A stretch of DNA of 64,000 nucleotides from Sabethes cyaneus (GCF_943734655.1 NC_071354.1:140354642-140418641), one strand, 5' to 3'. Positions 33,361 to 46,640 are shown, numbered from the stretch's first letter. Numbers and translations are program-made. Notes: generated by a model not told the origin, from the sequence alone.

Positions 33361-33589
33361 GAGGTGCGAATTTGAGCCCCAGGTGACGAGCAGCTCAAAC
33401 ACCGTCGGTATCGGAGCGAGTGACTGAATATGAAATGCTGTATCTCGCAAACTACACCTAAGATGGCAGACCCACCAGCGAGATGAAGGTATCGCGACCA
33501 CCCCGGTAAGGTAGTATACCGAAATTCTCATTTACCATAAACGATGAAAATAGAAATGCAGGATGAATCAATCGGCATAGAACACGACA

Positions 33590-33960
33590 AAGCACAAGGG
33601 AACGATTAATGGATAACGATTGGAAACTTGGTGCCTGGAATGTCCCTAACTCTCCATGAACCGGCACGAGCTTACTTGCTTGCTCGAGAGCTACATCGAT
33701 TCGTGGAGTGGAGATTGGTGCTATTCAGAAAGTTCGGCGGCCAAATTCCGGAGAAAGGGAGTTCTGTGCAGTAGACTGTATTGTATGCACTTTTCTCAAG
33801 TACCACATCTACTACAGTGGTGGTAGAATGACAGAATATAGAATCGGTTTCTTAGTGTTGGGAAAGCAAAAGCAACGAGATACCCGGTGGAGACCTGAAG
33901 ATGTAGGTTATTGCGTCGTTACGAGAATATGTTATAAGCAGAGGTTGGAAAACTCGCAAA
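33590..33960 (+). pseudogene. RTE endonuclease-domain relic
   Basis: Frames give WKLGAWNVPNSP near 33615, EIGAIQKVRRPNSGEREF (33710-33770) and YHIYYSGG...GFLVLGKQKQRDTRWRPED (33810-33900). These correspond to the N-terminal APE-type endonuclease of RTE LINEs (WNVRTL; IQE; G.GF.VL). The IQE glutamate is replaced by K, and frameshifts separate the pieces. The rest of the domain is absent. Confidence 0.7.
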
Positions 33961-34477
33961 ATGAATAGATACGCCGAGCATCGGCAAACGGTTTTTATCA
34001 TGATAAAATAGCTACGCGAGTGGTTCAATTCGCTTATAACAATGAGCAACATACACTCACGCTTCGTAGCATCGCTGAATATACGAATATCGTGAGCAAC
34101 GCAAAAGTGCGAATTACCGCTTTCTGCTGCTTGTAAAGCCACTAACACTACTTTAAACTATTCCCTTTTCGTGGAAATATTATTTTGAATACTTTTAGAC
34201 GTCCCCGGGCATTCTATATCCGAAAAATCGAACACACTCAATGTTCAATATTCAATTTTTGGACGAATGCTGATGTTCACATTGAGGTTCTGTTCGTGAT
34301 AAAATTCAAAGCTGATGCGTGCATTATCGGCGAGGCAGGCGAATACTGTATGTTCATGAGGGATGTTCATCGATTCAAAAGATCACTTTTTCGCGAATTC
34401 TCCAACCACTGCAGTGGTTATAAGGCATTACCGCAAATATGGGATGACAGATGATTTTAAATCACACTAAAAGTAAG
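33961..34477. other. No recognisable gene
   Basis: Anonymous sequence; a 98-codon minus-strand frame (33852-34148) and an 89-codon plus-strand frame (34185-34454) show no known domain. Confidence 0.3.
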
Positions 34478-34478
34478 T

Positions 34479-34601
34479 AAAGGCCCGAAAAGAATGCTGC
34501 GTTAACGCGACCGCTAGCGTTATTCTGATAGTTTTCCCATGGGTTTACTGTCAAATTGACGCTGACGGATGCGTTGACACAGCATTCTGTTTGGCCCTTT
34601 A
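34479..34601. mobile_element. Short MITE, AAGGCCC termini
   Basis: The left end AAGGCCCGAAAAGAATGCTG mirrors the right end CAGCATTCTGTTTGGCCCTT. GTTAACGC pairs roughly with GCGTTGAC inside. TA occurs at both edges, consistent with a TA target. About 123 bp and non-coding. Confidence 0.65.
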
Positions 34602-34879
34602 GATTTCAAGGCACATTTTTCACAAATTCGTGTAAATTTAAGTTTTATTGAGGAATATTGAGAAGCATCGATCATGTAATAATTTTATTTGAAATTTACA
34701 TGCAATATTAAAAATGCAGTGTAAATATGAAGGTGCCTTTATTTTTACAATTCAGTATTAATTAGCAGCACGATTTATAATCACGCGACAAATGAGATGA
34801 TCGTATATGAGATGCAGAGATGTAAATGCGCAAAACGAGAAAGAGGATCATACATATTACCGCGGCCAGAGAAATGGCA

Positions 34880-36010
34880 ATTTGTAGCACCTAGTTTCCA
34901 GGTCTGAATATTAGGGAACACACCTGGAGGCATCCAAATGGAGACTCTAGCTCTCACATCGATCATGTCCTGATTGACGGTCGAAGTTTTTCGAATGTCA
35001 GCGATTTACGGTCTTTTCGGTGACCAAATATCGACTCAGAACAGAACGTCAGAACTGAGAAAGGTATAGAGAGTCTCGAGTTGCGGAAAAAGAACCCACC
35101 ATCTAAACTCTAAATTAACGCGAGTACGAGGAGCATGTGCTCGCCGGTGTAGAGAAGAGATTCGACAGCAACGACACACAGAGTTTTTTTAAAACGGTGA
35201 GGTGCAGAAATTTAGCCATACCTGTGATGTACAATGGTAGTACTTGCAACCTGCTTACTGACAAAATGGCAGTAATAGCCGGGAGGAAGGAGCACTTCCA
35301 GACTAAAAGCGGAAAGCAAGCGGCTGTACGAAGTAGTCCATCGGATTATTGTCAGAATATGGTAGGAAGAACAAATGCCGGAGGAGTGGTTGGATGGCCT
35401 CATTTGCACTATTTTATTAAAAGGACATCGACTCGAGAGAAAAACTATCGAGGCATTACATGGCTCAATTCTGCCTATATTATGCTTTCTCGTATCCTGG
35501 TCTGTACACTGATACCGTTAGCGGAGTCCTTCGAGTATCAAGCTGGTTTTCGTGAGGGTCGCTCCACGACGGATCAAATGTTTACCCTGCGTCAGTTACT
35601 AGACAAGTTCCGAAAGTAAAACTTGCAGATTCCTCTGTTTGTGAACTTTAAGGCGGCGTACGATTCAGTCAAACAAAACGAGCTGTGGTAGAGCATGCTA
35701 GAACATAGCTTTCCATGAAAGGAATCACGCTGGATAGGTCTAAATCATACGTCAGAATAGCGGGTGTGACCTCAGCCGCTTTCGTAACATTGAATGGACT
35801 GCAGCAAGGGGATGCATCTCGAACTTGCTATTCAACGTTGCCTTCGAAGGTGCAGTACGAAGAGCCAACGTGAAAAGAAACGGGACTATTATCACAAAAT
35901 TTTACATACTTTATGGTTTTGCGGATGACGTCAATATCATCGCAATTAACCGTAGAAAAACGAAGAGGCCTGCACGCATGCGTGAAGGAAACTCCTAAAT
36001 CCAGTCCAGA
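34880..36010 (+). pseudogene. RTE-clade LINE relic, second subfamily
   Basis: The pieces in order are an endonuclease end (HIDHVLIDGRSFSNV, about 34955), a linker, and an RT start (EKNYRGITWLNSAYIMLSRIL, about 35440). They continue with FEYQAGFREGRSTTDQMFTL (about 35530), VNFKAAYDSVKQNELW (about 35640), an LQQGD-like region near 35800, and a FADDVN-like box near 35920. Frameshifts and deletions are frequent. Its motifs (REGRSTTDQ, DSVK) differ from the JAM1-like copies (MGARATTDQ, DTVE), so it is a distinct subfamily. Confidence 0.75.
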
Positions 36011-38755
36011 TTCAATAGGCGGTTTGTTGCCGAAAAAGTAAGTAAACCAATCAATTAGAGTTTTGTTTTACTTTACACGAAATCTGTTAGAAAATATAAT
36101 CAGTATAACGACTTTCTGGGAAGAAAATTATTCGATGCTTAAAAGTTTCATAATGAATAATAAAATTAATTTTCCGAATACATTATGCGTTGATATCATT
36201 TCAATCTAAAACCGGTGAATGGGTATGGCGCACACAGTGAGACCACCCTACAATCGTACTCAAACAACGCGCATCGCTTCTCGTTATACATATCTCCAAA
36301 CCCAGTAGTGCTTTGATGAATAGACATTAGGATTCCCTAGATTCGCCCTGCGGCCGCTTGCTTTCCGAAGAAAACATAGCTGATAAACGGTGCTGCGCGA
36401 ATCAGTTGCAACTATGGCTAGTTCAACGTGGGTCAATGACATTCTGCACTTCGCGAGCGTACTAATTCATTCATGGCTCGCTAGAAAAAAATACTAGTAA
36501 TCGGTCTAACAATATGCTTTGGTACACATGCAGCTTTTTTTTTTGCTAGCTTTGCTTACCGCAACGAATCATGAATGGGAAAATGGCAGTATCAGTTGAA
36601 AATTTCTCATCGTTCATAGCGTGTTAATGAGGGCGACGCTGAATCGAGCCGTGAATGAGATTCATGAAAACACTTCGTCTGTTCAATAACTGTACACACG
36701 AGAACACAAACACTTCAACACTTATGTCAATCGCATAGGTTCGCTAAAAGCGAAAAGTCGAATAATAACCGGAAATATGACATCATTTTTACACACTACT
36801 TATTTGCTTTGTGATTTGTGTGTGATGCGGCGAAATCTGCACCGCCACCCCCGCCACCGGCACACATGGTTACATGGAATGCGATGTCGTCTAGTGTGGT
36901 CCCATGGACTGGGTTTACCTAGATCGGATGGCTGGTATATGTCGGTTGTCAGATGATGGTATGATCTCTTCGTTTTTTGCCCATTGTGACCAATCAGTGA
37001 CATAAGGTAGATGTAGAGCTTTTGATTCGGGCGAAACAATCTAAACAGATCAGAAATTATGGCATGTTAACCTAAACAGGTATTAAATCTGTTATCTTCA
37101 GGAACCATGCACTGAGAAGTACAATCGATCAACCAACCAACGTTATTCAATATCCGAACAACAACTTCAAACTCACAGTATTTGCTAAGTTCCAGTATTA
37201 AACATTTTACTACCATCGACTGATGTTTCAATTATCTCCGGTTCGATTTCCATTGGTTATTCCACTTTTAAGTGGCTTCCTCCGGCCTGCGGTCAACCAA
37301 CTCCACCTGCGGCGAGACGACTGTTGTTACTGTACGACTAGAGATTACGATCGCCGATGATTTTCTCCCGGCATAAGAGAATCGAGATGTCATTTTCTTC
37401 CTGCCCTTTCTTCCATTGCTAATAAGGCGTCGCCGTTGTTCGTTTTCTCTACACGTAGTAAACGGGAAAGAAGGAAAAATGAAACTTTACAAACCGATTA
37501 GTTTATAGCTGGCATTTAATTACCGGGGCAAACCTCAGATGGGCATGCCTATACAAACGGACGAACGTGGCTATGCTATAAACATATAGGGGCGAAAGGA
37601 AATAGTTAATCTTTTCTCTTCCACGATCCCGAACCTTAACCGGGATGCTGCTCCAAACTTTATCTCGATTTCTCGTCGTTACCCCCGTTGCGTTCCCCTC
37701 GCTCTGCGCTGTCTGGACTCGACGATAGGTTTTTAATCTATTCTGATGATTAAAATTATACAGTCCGTTTCCTGTTTCACCGGGGCAGACACTGCGCAAC
37801 AGTGTTCTTAGCCCGTGGGCTTTTCCTTGTTGGGTTTCTTTTTCGATCATCGGCCCTGCACATTCGACTTAGCGACTGCGACGGCAACTGGCTAGCCGGT
37901 TCGGTTCGTTCGATGCGTGCGGATGTGGAGCCGCAGTTCTTTAGCGGATATGGAAATGGCGTGCAAAAGATCAGTGATTGGAAAGGTTGATGCTTTGCCA
38001 GCGGAAACAAGTGTTGATGGAAAAACATGAGCTAATCTCCGTTGGCTGGCTGGATTTAAAAATAGAAAATTTGATACTTTTTAGGCCGTCAAAATAGTAT
38101 CTGGTATCATTAATCGACAAATAAATTTTAAAGATATGGTATTTTAAAAATACATCGCCGTTAATTATCATATATCTTAAATTCGTTCGTTTTTTCGGTG
38201 ATAACAATAGGATCCAGTTAATTATCATATTTGGAATCATCCACCGAGCTTCAACTGATCGATTTGAACAACATAGCACGGTCCTTACTTAAGACTGTTG
38301 CGTTGCTGGCATAGAACGAATGAACAGCAGCAAACTGTTACATGATGTTGTAGATTAGTTTGAGTTGATGCTGGTTATAGCCGTTTTATAATAGATTATG
38401 ACGTTATCTGTCCCACTAAATGTATACAGCTTCAACAGCAAATGAAAGTTCGAATTCAATGGCACACCATTCATTTTTAAGACTACAATTTAAAATGGTT
38501 TGGACTTGGGTGGCTTCCTTGCGGTACGTAGACACTGGAAATCAGATCGTTATGAGGACACGAGAAGTTGTCCATTTGTTTTTGCAAAAATTGCGGTTGT
38601 TGAGTAAGTGATAAGCTAAGAATTTTTTAGGCGTGCTTTTGTGATTCCTTCTTTCAATACTAGCTCTACTTTACCCACCTCGCTCTTCAATACCCGTACT
38701 ATCTCCACTTACAGCCATCCTTGGCGTGGCTGACCAGTAGTACATTTAACTATAA
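36011..38755. other. No recognisable gene; likely unique sequence
   Basis: No transposon family recognised. The part 37230-37960 is less AT-rich and has open frames on both strands (115 codons at 37503-37850 minus; 83 codons at 37777-38028 minus; 62 codons at 37802-37990 plus). None has a recognisable domain or convincing splice sites. It could hold regulatory or untranslated sequence. Confidence 0.35.
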
Positions 38756-39119
38756 GAGTGACTTTTTGACTTGACCAAACTCGTTTTTAGTCTTTTGACC
38801 TTGAAATGCGGTCAGGCATATATTAATATTTTTTGAAACGATGGTTCTACAATTGATGAAGGGACGGTAAGGGAAAGTAATGAAGAAGGATTTTTTGGGA
38901 ATGGAGGGGAAAGAGTGGAAAGGAAGGGGGGTAATAGGTAGCTACACTTAACAAGTTGTCGTTGTGACTCCTACCTTTTGTCTAATGCTGGAAGGTGCAT
39001 GGGTCGAACCAAGCTATAATCTGAGATTATAACCGGATTTGAACCCTCAACACCCGCCAGGGCATGTGGCTCGTTGGTACCCGTGTACCTATGAACCACA
39101 GATGCGCTGAACAAAAGGA
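38756..39119 (-). mobile_element. tRNA-headed SINE, copy 1
   Basis: On the minus strand the head has TGTGGTTCATAGGTAC (box A-like) and GAGGGTTCAAATCC (box B-like). The body follows: CGGTTATAATCTCAGATTAT, GCACCTTCCAGCATTAGACA, AAAGGTAGGAGTCACAACGA. A purine/pyrimidine-biased tail and TTCAAGGTCAAAAGAC complete it. It is collinear with the copy at 63392-63755 over more than 300 bp, in opposite orientation. A head duplication (GATGCGCTGAACAAA repeated) extends to about 39145. Confidence 0.75.
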
Positions 39120-39269
39120 GCTGAACAAAGATGCGCTGCACAAACCCCCTTATTAACCGTAGCGACATGGGTTTGGGCTATTTTTAGACACAAATTGTGC
39201 CTCTTCCTCCACCTACTGTAGAGACCACCGACCGAGAAGTTTTTGATCTAACTCGTTTTTACTTTCAGG

Positions 39270-39985
39270 ACGATGACACTATGCAGGCCCTTACGACTTG
39301 CAAGGTACTGCGTGTGACGTTGTTCGTCCGTAAGCGTGTTAGTCCGCGTTTCTCAGCGCGGGTCTTCGGAGATGCATGCAAGCGGGTACATGCAGGCGGG
39401 TGGGACCGAGCACGACAGGGTTCGCTTAGGTAGTAAACGGCGGAGATAAGTTTGAGGTAGTCGACGTAATTCGCGACCTTGGCTTACTGGCTACAAAGGA
39501 CACCAATACAAGCCGTGAACACTTGCGACAAACAATCTGAGCCTTTGTAATGAGCCTAATTAGACCAGTTGTTCTCTATGGGCCTGAAAAGTGGACACTG
39601 CTATTGGAGGCCCTGCGGACACTCGGAGTTATCGATCGGTGGATGTTAAGAACCATCTACGAGAAAATGATGTATGGTGACGAAGAACAAACCACGAACT
39701 AGCACGACTCTACGGCGAATACAGTATTCAGAAAGTGGCTTAAGCTGTATGGATACGTTCGACAGGACATGTTGCCCCTTGCTAGAAAGCCGAACAACTA
39801 TCTTGCAAAAATGATTTTCACATCGAACCCGAAAGGAACAAGATGAAGAACGACCGACCAGGTGCAGCAAGATCTGGCGAGCACTGGGTGTTCGCTGAAC
39901 TGAAAACCAACGGCCATGGACCGAGTTAGATGAAGGAATAACGTGCATACTTTGCCATAAGCCGTAAGGCCAACTAAGTAATTAA
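39270..39985 (+). pseudogene. RTE C-terminal relic
   Basis: Readable pieces are VNGGDKFEVVDVIRDLGLLATKD near 39435-39500, MSLIRPVVLYGPEKWTLL near 39550, and WMLRTIYEKMMYGDEEQ near 39640. These correspond to the region after the RT catalytic box (VVDEFVYLGSLVT...LIRPVVLYG.E.W..L...ERK.LR.IYG). The copy ends with ACTAAGTAATTAAGTAA, the TAAG-type tail seen on the copy at 46334. Several stops are present. Confidence 0.75.
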
Positions 39986-42900
39986 GTAATGCAGTTTCTT
40001 GAATTCTAGCATGATTTCAGGTGTCGAACGATGAGTTTTTTGTTCGAAACTGGCCACAAGCCTGGGGGTTTCCGTAGGTTAACAGAACATGTCAAGATAC
40101 GGACAGCGTGGCTCGAGATAGTTAATTTGGCCTCCATTTAGTTTTTGAAAGTGGCCCCTCCTGGTGGCAACACTATCCGGGACATTTCTGGAAAGTCCCA
40201 ATCCAGCACGAGTTTCAAATTTGATGAACTTGATTTGATTTTCGCGAAAATCAACGCGTTGGAACAAACTTTATTTCTATTGTTGGCAGACGGTTGAAAA
40301 AGGCTTTTATATCTTTTGAGCTTTGTAAACGAAACACAGCTTAAGAAAAAAGGAAAAGAAGAATTAGAACATCATTACAAAATTAGCGCAACGGGGTTGA
40401 CAAAGGAGGAAGATGGTCTCTTATAAGAACGAAGGAAAGTTCAAATGGGTTAAAGGTTGCGTTTCTATAGCATTTGGAAGGATAGCAGTTGTACAAATGA
40501 CTGGATTTTTGAAAGAGAGAATAGGATGGCCATTAATAAGGGGGAGGTTCAAACACGTATAAAGGGCTTTGTGTCGATTCATAGCGATTATCGACAAGAA
40601 TACAGATTTACAAGTGGATGGGGAATAACAGAAGGGGAACTGACAAAGGGAGTAAACACATACAAATGAAGAAAAAGGGTTTTGTTTCTTGTATTATGAG
40701 AATTTTCATTACAATAACAGATGTACATGTGACTGAGAGCCAAAAGAACCCCGAGTAAGATCGATCGCAATCAACTAGTAATAAAATAAACTAAACTAAA
40801 TACCAATGATTGCGTAAAAATCACTTAAATTTCGAAATCCGTGTGAGCAAACCGCGTAAATTCCAAAACTCGCGTGAAAATAGTCGCGTAAAAAGGTAAA
40901 TCTAGTAATCTTGTTGTTGCAGCTTGCAGGTTGACTAAATATTGATGATTGGTATGTATGTATTTATATTACATTACCTTCTATTCTATTCTCACTTTTC
41001 TACCATTTTTAAATGGTTTTGCTATGATGCTATTTTTACGATACGGAATCGAACCCAGCTGAGAAAAGCTGAGTGAGCAGGAGGAAGTTAGAGCTTTGCT
41101 GATAATGCAGTTCAATTTTTTACTCTCTAGTGAGGCACGGTGGCATGATAACCCTTGGCATACAGCCGGCATGGTTGACAGTTACTGCCAGCCAGCACAA
41201 ACAAGCAAGACAGCAAACAGTCTGTAGTGATGCTACAAATGTGGAATTGTTTACGTTTTTGCGTTTGGCATAACCTACTCAGTGGGTCAGTAAATCCTTT
41301 CCCGGATGGGTAACGAAGATTTCAGTGTTTTGGAGTATATTCTGTAATGTTAGTGCAATTAACTAAAGATGATCAATCGTGTTTAATTATGATTTAGGAG
41401 TGAAATCAGCGTTTATGTTTTCAAACGCAACCACTTATTTCAACAATCAAACTGCAACTTTGTCTAACTTTATGCTTCAGTTTCATTATAAATGTTTGCA
41501 TTTGAAAATCATTGGAAGGTTACACACTGGTTTATTACGGAGTGGAAATTAATTAGATACAATTTCAAATTGCAGTTTCCTTTCTTTGCGTAAGTAAAGA
41601 GGTCCGTTTATCCGCGGTGCATCGAACTGGGTTGGAATCGAAGTTCAAAACGGCAGTCAGTTAGCAACTTTCCCCGTCATCAGCTCGTCTCTTCACTCCG
41701 CTGCTGGTCGCTCTACGACCGTATATACGATCGTAGTGATTACTGAAATTTCAACCGAACGAAAAACAGGAACCTTCAAATTAACTATAATACGCTTCCG
41801 TTTGCATTTGAGAATGGATGGAGCAAACGTTTTTCGGCGCTTTTTCCAACCAGCCGTAATGCAGATAAACAGACAGACAGGTCCAACGGACGAACCTCCG
41901 CTGGCCGGTCGGTGGTGCTGCTATCAATGGACGGTTTGAAAATGAAGGAAGCTTGCTCTTACGAGAACAGACGGTCAGTAACGGACGATTGGCAGACCGA
42001 AGGGACGGGGCTGGATACAAGAGCTCCAACGCGACCGTAGTATCTCGAATGAATGAAATAACGTTCCAAATTAAGCAAAGTGATGATCTAGAAAATGCCT
42101 ACCGGATGAACAAAGGGGCCGAGAAGCAACAAGCTCAAGACTTGTTATTAATTTATAGTTTGGATTCGCCTTGTTCTCGTGCGTATCGGTGTACCAAGCG
42201 AAGAATGCTGGCACCTTACGATATCATACGACTCTGAAACGATTATGGAAAGCAACGTAGTTCAATTATAGTTTACTAGCAAGGTAACCTAACAGAGGCA
42301 TGTTGAACGTTTACAGGAGGACGAAAGTTCCTTACATTGTACAAAATGCAAAAGCGTTTCGTTGCGCCAAATTTTAATGTATAGAGTAGATAAATATATG
42401 TGGGAACTATGGTTGGCAACCGGGAATATTGTAGTCGTTTTTTCGGTGTTACCGGTCACATTCCCACCGCTGAAAAAATGACATGCTTTGACATGGGAAA
42501 ATATTGGTCCTCCGCAGTGGAATGTAAAGCACAATTAAATTAAGCTAATTGCATCAAATTAAAAGAAACTGACAGAATACATTCTGGAGCTCATCTGCAC
42601 TGGCATCTGATGATGTACCGTTTCATCGTTAATAATATGCATTACAGTGGAGCATATTATACATATTACAGCAGTACATATCAATCTACTGATGTCGAAA
42701 TATTGAAAGCTATGTTATAAAAGTGATTATGATCTTGTTTCAATTGCAATAATTAGCTCCATTCATTAGCTTTCGAAATTAACATTGAAACAACTTGCGG
42801 TAAGCTATTGCTGTAGAGAGATCCGGTCTTACATTGCTTAACGACAATCTTACCATTGTAGTTTTAACCTTTAGGATTGATGCCGAAATTGTAAAAATAT

Positions 42901-43055
42901 GATACAAGCCCGCGATATTCTCCGGATCTGATTCCTTCGAATTACGTACCACTTGTTCCGTTCAATGCCGCATAGTTTGGCTAACAAAAATGAGCAATCT
43001 CACGCGAAATCTTGCTAAAAAAGCTGTAATCAGCAGTAAATCTTCCTAAGTTGGG
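39986..43055. other. No recognisable gene; MITE fragment and a palindrome
   Basis: A fragment of the GCGTAAA MITE family lies at 40812-40902. A near-perfect 24-bp palindrome (CTACGACCGTAT/ATACGATCGTAG) lies at 41713-41736 in a less AT-rich segment (41590-42040) that has an initiator-like GTCAGTTAG near 41655. Small frames (41736-41939, 41953-42237 plus) have no known domain. Confidence 0.35.
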
Positions 43056-43059
43056 TTAA

Positions 43060-46000
43060 ACTTTACTCACGTTTTTGATAAGAGGATAAGAGGAAGAGGA
43101 AGGAGGAGTAATACAAACCGGTGATTAAAGGTTTCAGCGTTCACCCGCAGACCAATCAAATGACCCTAAGACTTATCCACTTTGCCACCTTCAAGAATAT
43201 GACCGTACGTAGTGCCATCTTCCAGCAGACTTCCACGCAAGTAGGCAACCAAATCAAACAGATTCACAGATCGATCTCGTTTTGATCGACAGTCGGCACA
43301 TCTCAGACATCATTGACGTCAGATTCTAATGAAGCGCTAACGTTAACTCGGACCATTACTTAGTGATGATTAAAATGCGTCCAAAATTCTCCGTTGTGAA
43401 CGACATACTGGCGCCAGCCTCGGTTAAATCTCGGGCAGCTGAAGTAAACAGATTTCGCCGTAAACTACGCGTATTCACTCGAACCTGTACTGCCGGAAGA
43501 GTACGCGCTGGACGAAGCCTGTCTCGAGGACTAATGGAGCACCGTCAAAACAGCCAATAGCAGTGTAGTGAAGAGCTACATCGAGCACGTGGCACGGAAT
43601 TAGCGGAACAGGAAACAGGAAACGATTAAATTCTACAAGCAACTGAACAGATGCCGTAAAAGCTTTGCGCCGCCGAAATGTGTCGGGATCAGAAAGTCGC
43701 AAAAGATGGAGCAGGACTTCGAGCGGCGGGGAAAGCAATTTCGACGGTGCGACAAACGGAGAAGAGATGCCAGCCCCAACGATAGGCGAAGTTAAGGAGG
43801 GCATCATACAGTTAAAGAACAATACATCGACCGAGAAAGAAGACATCGGAGGGTAGCTTATGAAAATGGGACCGGAAAAGCTAGACGCTTGTCTGTATTG
43901 TTAATAGATTGTTAGAATTTGGGAGATATAACTGCTACCGGAGGAGTGGAAAGATAGGTTACCTAGTAGACCTCCAAGAAGGGCGACAAGTTGGACTGTA
44001 AGAACTATCGTGAGATCACTGTCCTCAATGGCGGCTTGTTCTCAAAAGTACCTTCTTCCCCCGCAAAGATATCCAGAAGGCCACCTGGAGATCACCAGAC
44101 CAACGAATAGAAAACCAAATTGACCATATTCTAATCGACGTTAAATTCTTCCCTGATGTTATAAACGTTCGCACCTACCGCAGTGCGAATATAGATTCGG
44201 ACCATTTCCTAGTTTCAGTCTGCATGCGCATAAAACTCTCGACGGTGTATGACACGCGTCGAAGCCGTACGCCGCGACCCAACATCGGGCAGCTACGAGA
44301 CACCGGCGTTGCCCAGGAATACGCGCGGCAGCTGAAAGCAGCGCTGCCAACGGAAGAGCAACTTGGCACAGCAACTCTTGAAGATGGTTGGAAAGGCATG
44401 ACCGCCATCGGTAGTACTGCTCTAGCGGCACTAGGTACAATGAACCCGAATCGAAAAAACGATTGGTTCGACGGTGAATGCGAGCAATTAGTGCAGGAAA
44501 AGAATGCAGCACGTGCGAGAATGCTGCAACTGCAACACCGTACGAGGGCGAATGTGGAGCGATATAAACAAGCACGGAACAGGCAAAACTCGGTCTTCCG
44601 GAGGAAGAAGCATCAAAAGGTAAAACGAGATCGCGAGGCGATGGAAGAACTGTAACTATACCGTGTTAACGATAAACGGAAGTTCTACGAGTAGTTGAAC
44701 CGTTCGCGCAAAGGCTATGTGCCGCAGGCCGATATGTGTCGGGATATGTGAGGTGATCGTGAGGTGGAAGCAGTATTATGGCGAGCACGTTAACAGCGAT
44801 GTAGCTGAACATGAAGGTGACGATATGGCAACAGATCTTGGCGCACGTGCAGAAGTCGACAGAATACCAGCCCCCGACCTCCAGGAGGTAGCAGAAGAGA
44901 TCGGTCGGCTGAAGAACAATAAAGCGGTTGGGGCTGAACAGCTACCCGGCGAGCTGCTGAAATACGGTGGTGACGCACTAGGTATAGCGCTGCACTGGGT
45001 CATTGTCAAGATTTGGGAGGAGGAGCTACTACCGGAGGAGTGGAGGCATCGTGTTCCCGATCTACAAAAAGGGCGAGACCACCTACAAGGTGGCGTTGAA
45101 CGCCACCTACAAGGTACTCTCCCAACTTTTATGTCGTCAATTATCACCATTTGCAAAAGAGTCCGTGGGTCAATATCAAGCGGGATTCATGGGTGCCCGT
45201 GCCACCACGGATCAGATTTTCGCGCTTCGGCAAGTGTTGCAGAAATGTCGAATACAAACGTGCCCACGCATCATTTATTCATCGACTTCAAATCGGCGTA
45301 CGACTAACGCGATTGGTCAAGGCGACGATGGATCGAGTAAGGTGTGTTGTTCGAGTATCAGGGCCAGTCTCGAGTCCTTTTGAATTTCAAAGAGGGTTAC
45401 GGCAAGGTGATGGGCTTTCATATTTGCTCTTCAACATCGCCTTGGAGGGTGTGATAAGAAGAGCGGGGATAGACACGAGTGGCACGATATTCACGAAGTC
45501 CGTCCAGCTTCTTGGTTTCACTGACGACGTTGACATCATTACACGTACCTTTGAGAGGATGGCGGAAACGTACATCGGACTGAAAGCTGAAGCCAAACGG
45601 ATTGGACTTGTCATTAATGTATCGAAAACAAAATACATGACAGGAGGAGGTTCTAGAGAAGTGAATGCTGACCTCCCGGATTCATTTAGACGGTGATGAA
45701 ATCGAGCTGATAGAAGAGTTCGTGTATCTGTGCTCACTGGTTACCGCAGACAACGACAACAGCAGAGAAATACAAACACGCATTATGGCAGGAAATCGTG
45801 CCTACTTTGGACTCCGTAGGACGCTGCGATCGAACAAAATTCGCCACCGCACGAAGTTAACAATCTACAAGACGCTGATTAGACCGGTAGTCCTTTACGG
45901 CCATGAGACATGGACTATGCTCGTGGAGGACCAACGCGCCCTTAGTGTTTTCGAACGCAAGGTGTTGCGCACCATCTACGGCGGAGTGCAGATGGAAGAC

Positions 46001-46640
46001 GAAACGTGGAGGAGGCGAGCAAACCATGAATTGCATCAGCTGCTTAGGGAGCCAATCATCGCTCACACCGCACAAATCGGTCACCTGCCATGGGCTGGGC
46101 ATGTCGTGAAGATGTCGGACGACAGCCCGGTTAAAAAAGTTCTCAATAACGATCCGACTGGAACGAGACGGCGGGGCGCGCAGCGAGCAAGATGGATCGA
46201 TCAAGTGGAAAGCGACCTGCGGACCCTACGTAGACTACGAGGCTGGCGAATTGCGGCCATGGACCGAGTGGAATGGAGACGACTTCTTCGTACAGCAGAG
46301 GAAACCACGGCCAGGAGCTGATTAAGTAAGTAAGCAATGGCGCCTACAAAGTGCTATTTCAAATCATTTTCCGCCGCCTATCATTAATTGCGAACAGATT
46401 TGTGGAATTGTATCAATCAAAGCTTCGTAGAAGGACAATCAACAACGGATCAAATATTTTCATTGCGGCAGATCCTAAATAAGAAAATCCCACGTACCAT
46501 TTGTACGTAGACTTCAAAGCTGCATATGATACCATCGCACGAAAAGAGCTATCGTCAATTATGGACAAGAATGGCGTTCTCAAGATGCTTATTAAACAGA
46601 TTCAATCTGCGGTAGATTGTAGTGTCGAAAAATTTTTTAA
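43060..46640 (+). pseudogene. RTE LINE relic interrupted by a second RTE (outer copy)
   Basis: The outer copy runs 43060-44033 and resumes at 46343-46640. The left part has the endonuclease end (LIHFATFKNMTVRSAIFQ near 43165; the S/THRTITSDYMMIK-like DSDHYLV block near 43345) and the pre-RT region (EVKEGIIQLKNNTSTEKEDIGG, 43790-43855; LPEEWK near 43940; KNYREITVLNG at 44000). The right part starts AYKVLFQIIFRRLSLIANRF, then shows a QSTTDQIFSL-like region and YVDFKAAYDTIARKEL near 46510. Removing 44034-46334 plus one target copy rejoins ...VLNG-AYKVL... perfectly. It is degenerate. Confidence 0.8.
44034..46334 (+). pseudogene. RTE LINE, best-preserved copy (inner, 5'-truncated)
   Basis: The order is endonuclease end (NQIDHILID near 44108; SDHFLVSVCMR near 44200), linker (RKNDWFDGECEQLVQEKNAA, 44450-44515), pre-RT (LKNNKAVGAEQLPGELLKYG, 44910-44965), RT (KVLSQLLCRQLSPFAKESVG near 45112; QAGFMGARATTDQIFALRQV near 45180; LFIDFKSAYD near 45275; GLRQGDGLS near 45400), and the catalytic box FTDDVDIITR at 45517. 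VYLCSLVTADND follows at 45722, then ERKVLRTIYGGVQMEDETWR, then a stop at 46319-46321. Frameshifts occur near 44690, 45060, 45300 and 45690. The usual FADD alanine is T. The 3' tail is TTAAGTAAGTAAG. An 8-bp duplication CAATGGCG flanks it (44026-44033, 46335-46342). Confidence 0.9.

Noticed and set aside
37503..37850. 115-codon minus-strand frame as a host exon
   Set aside because: No recognisable domain and overlapping frames on the other strand; kept only as an unassigned region.
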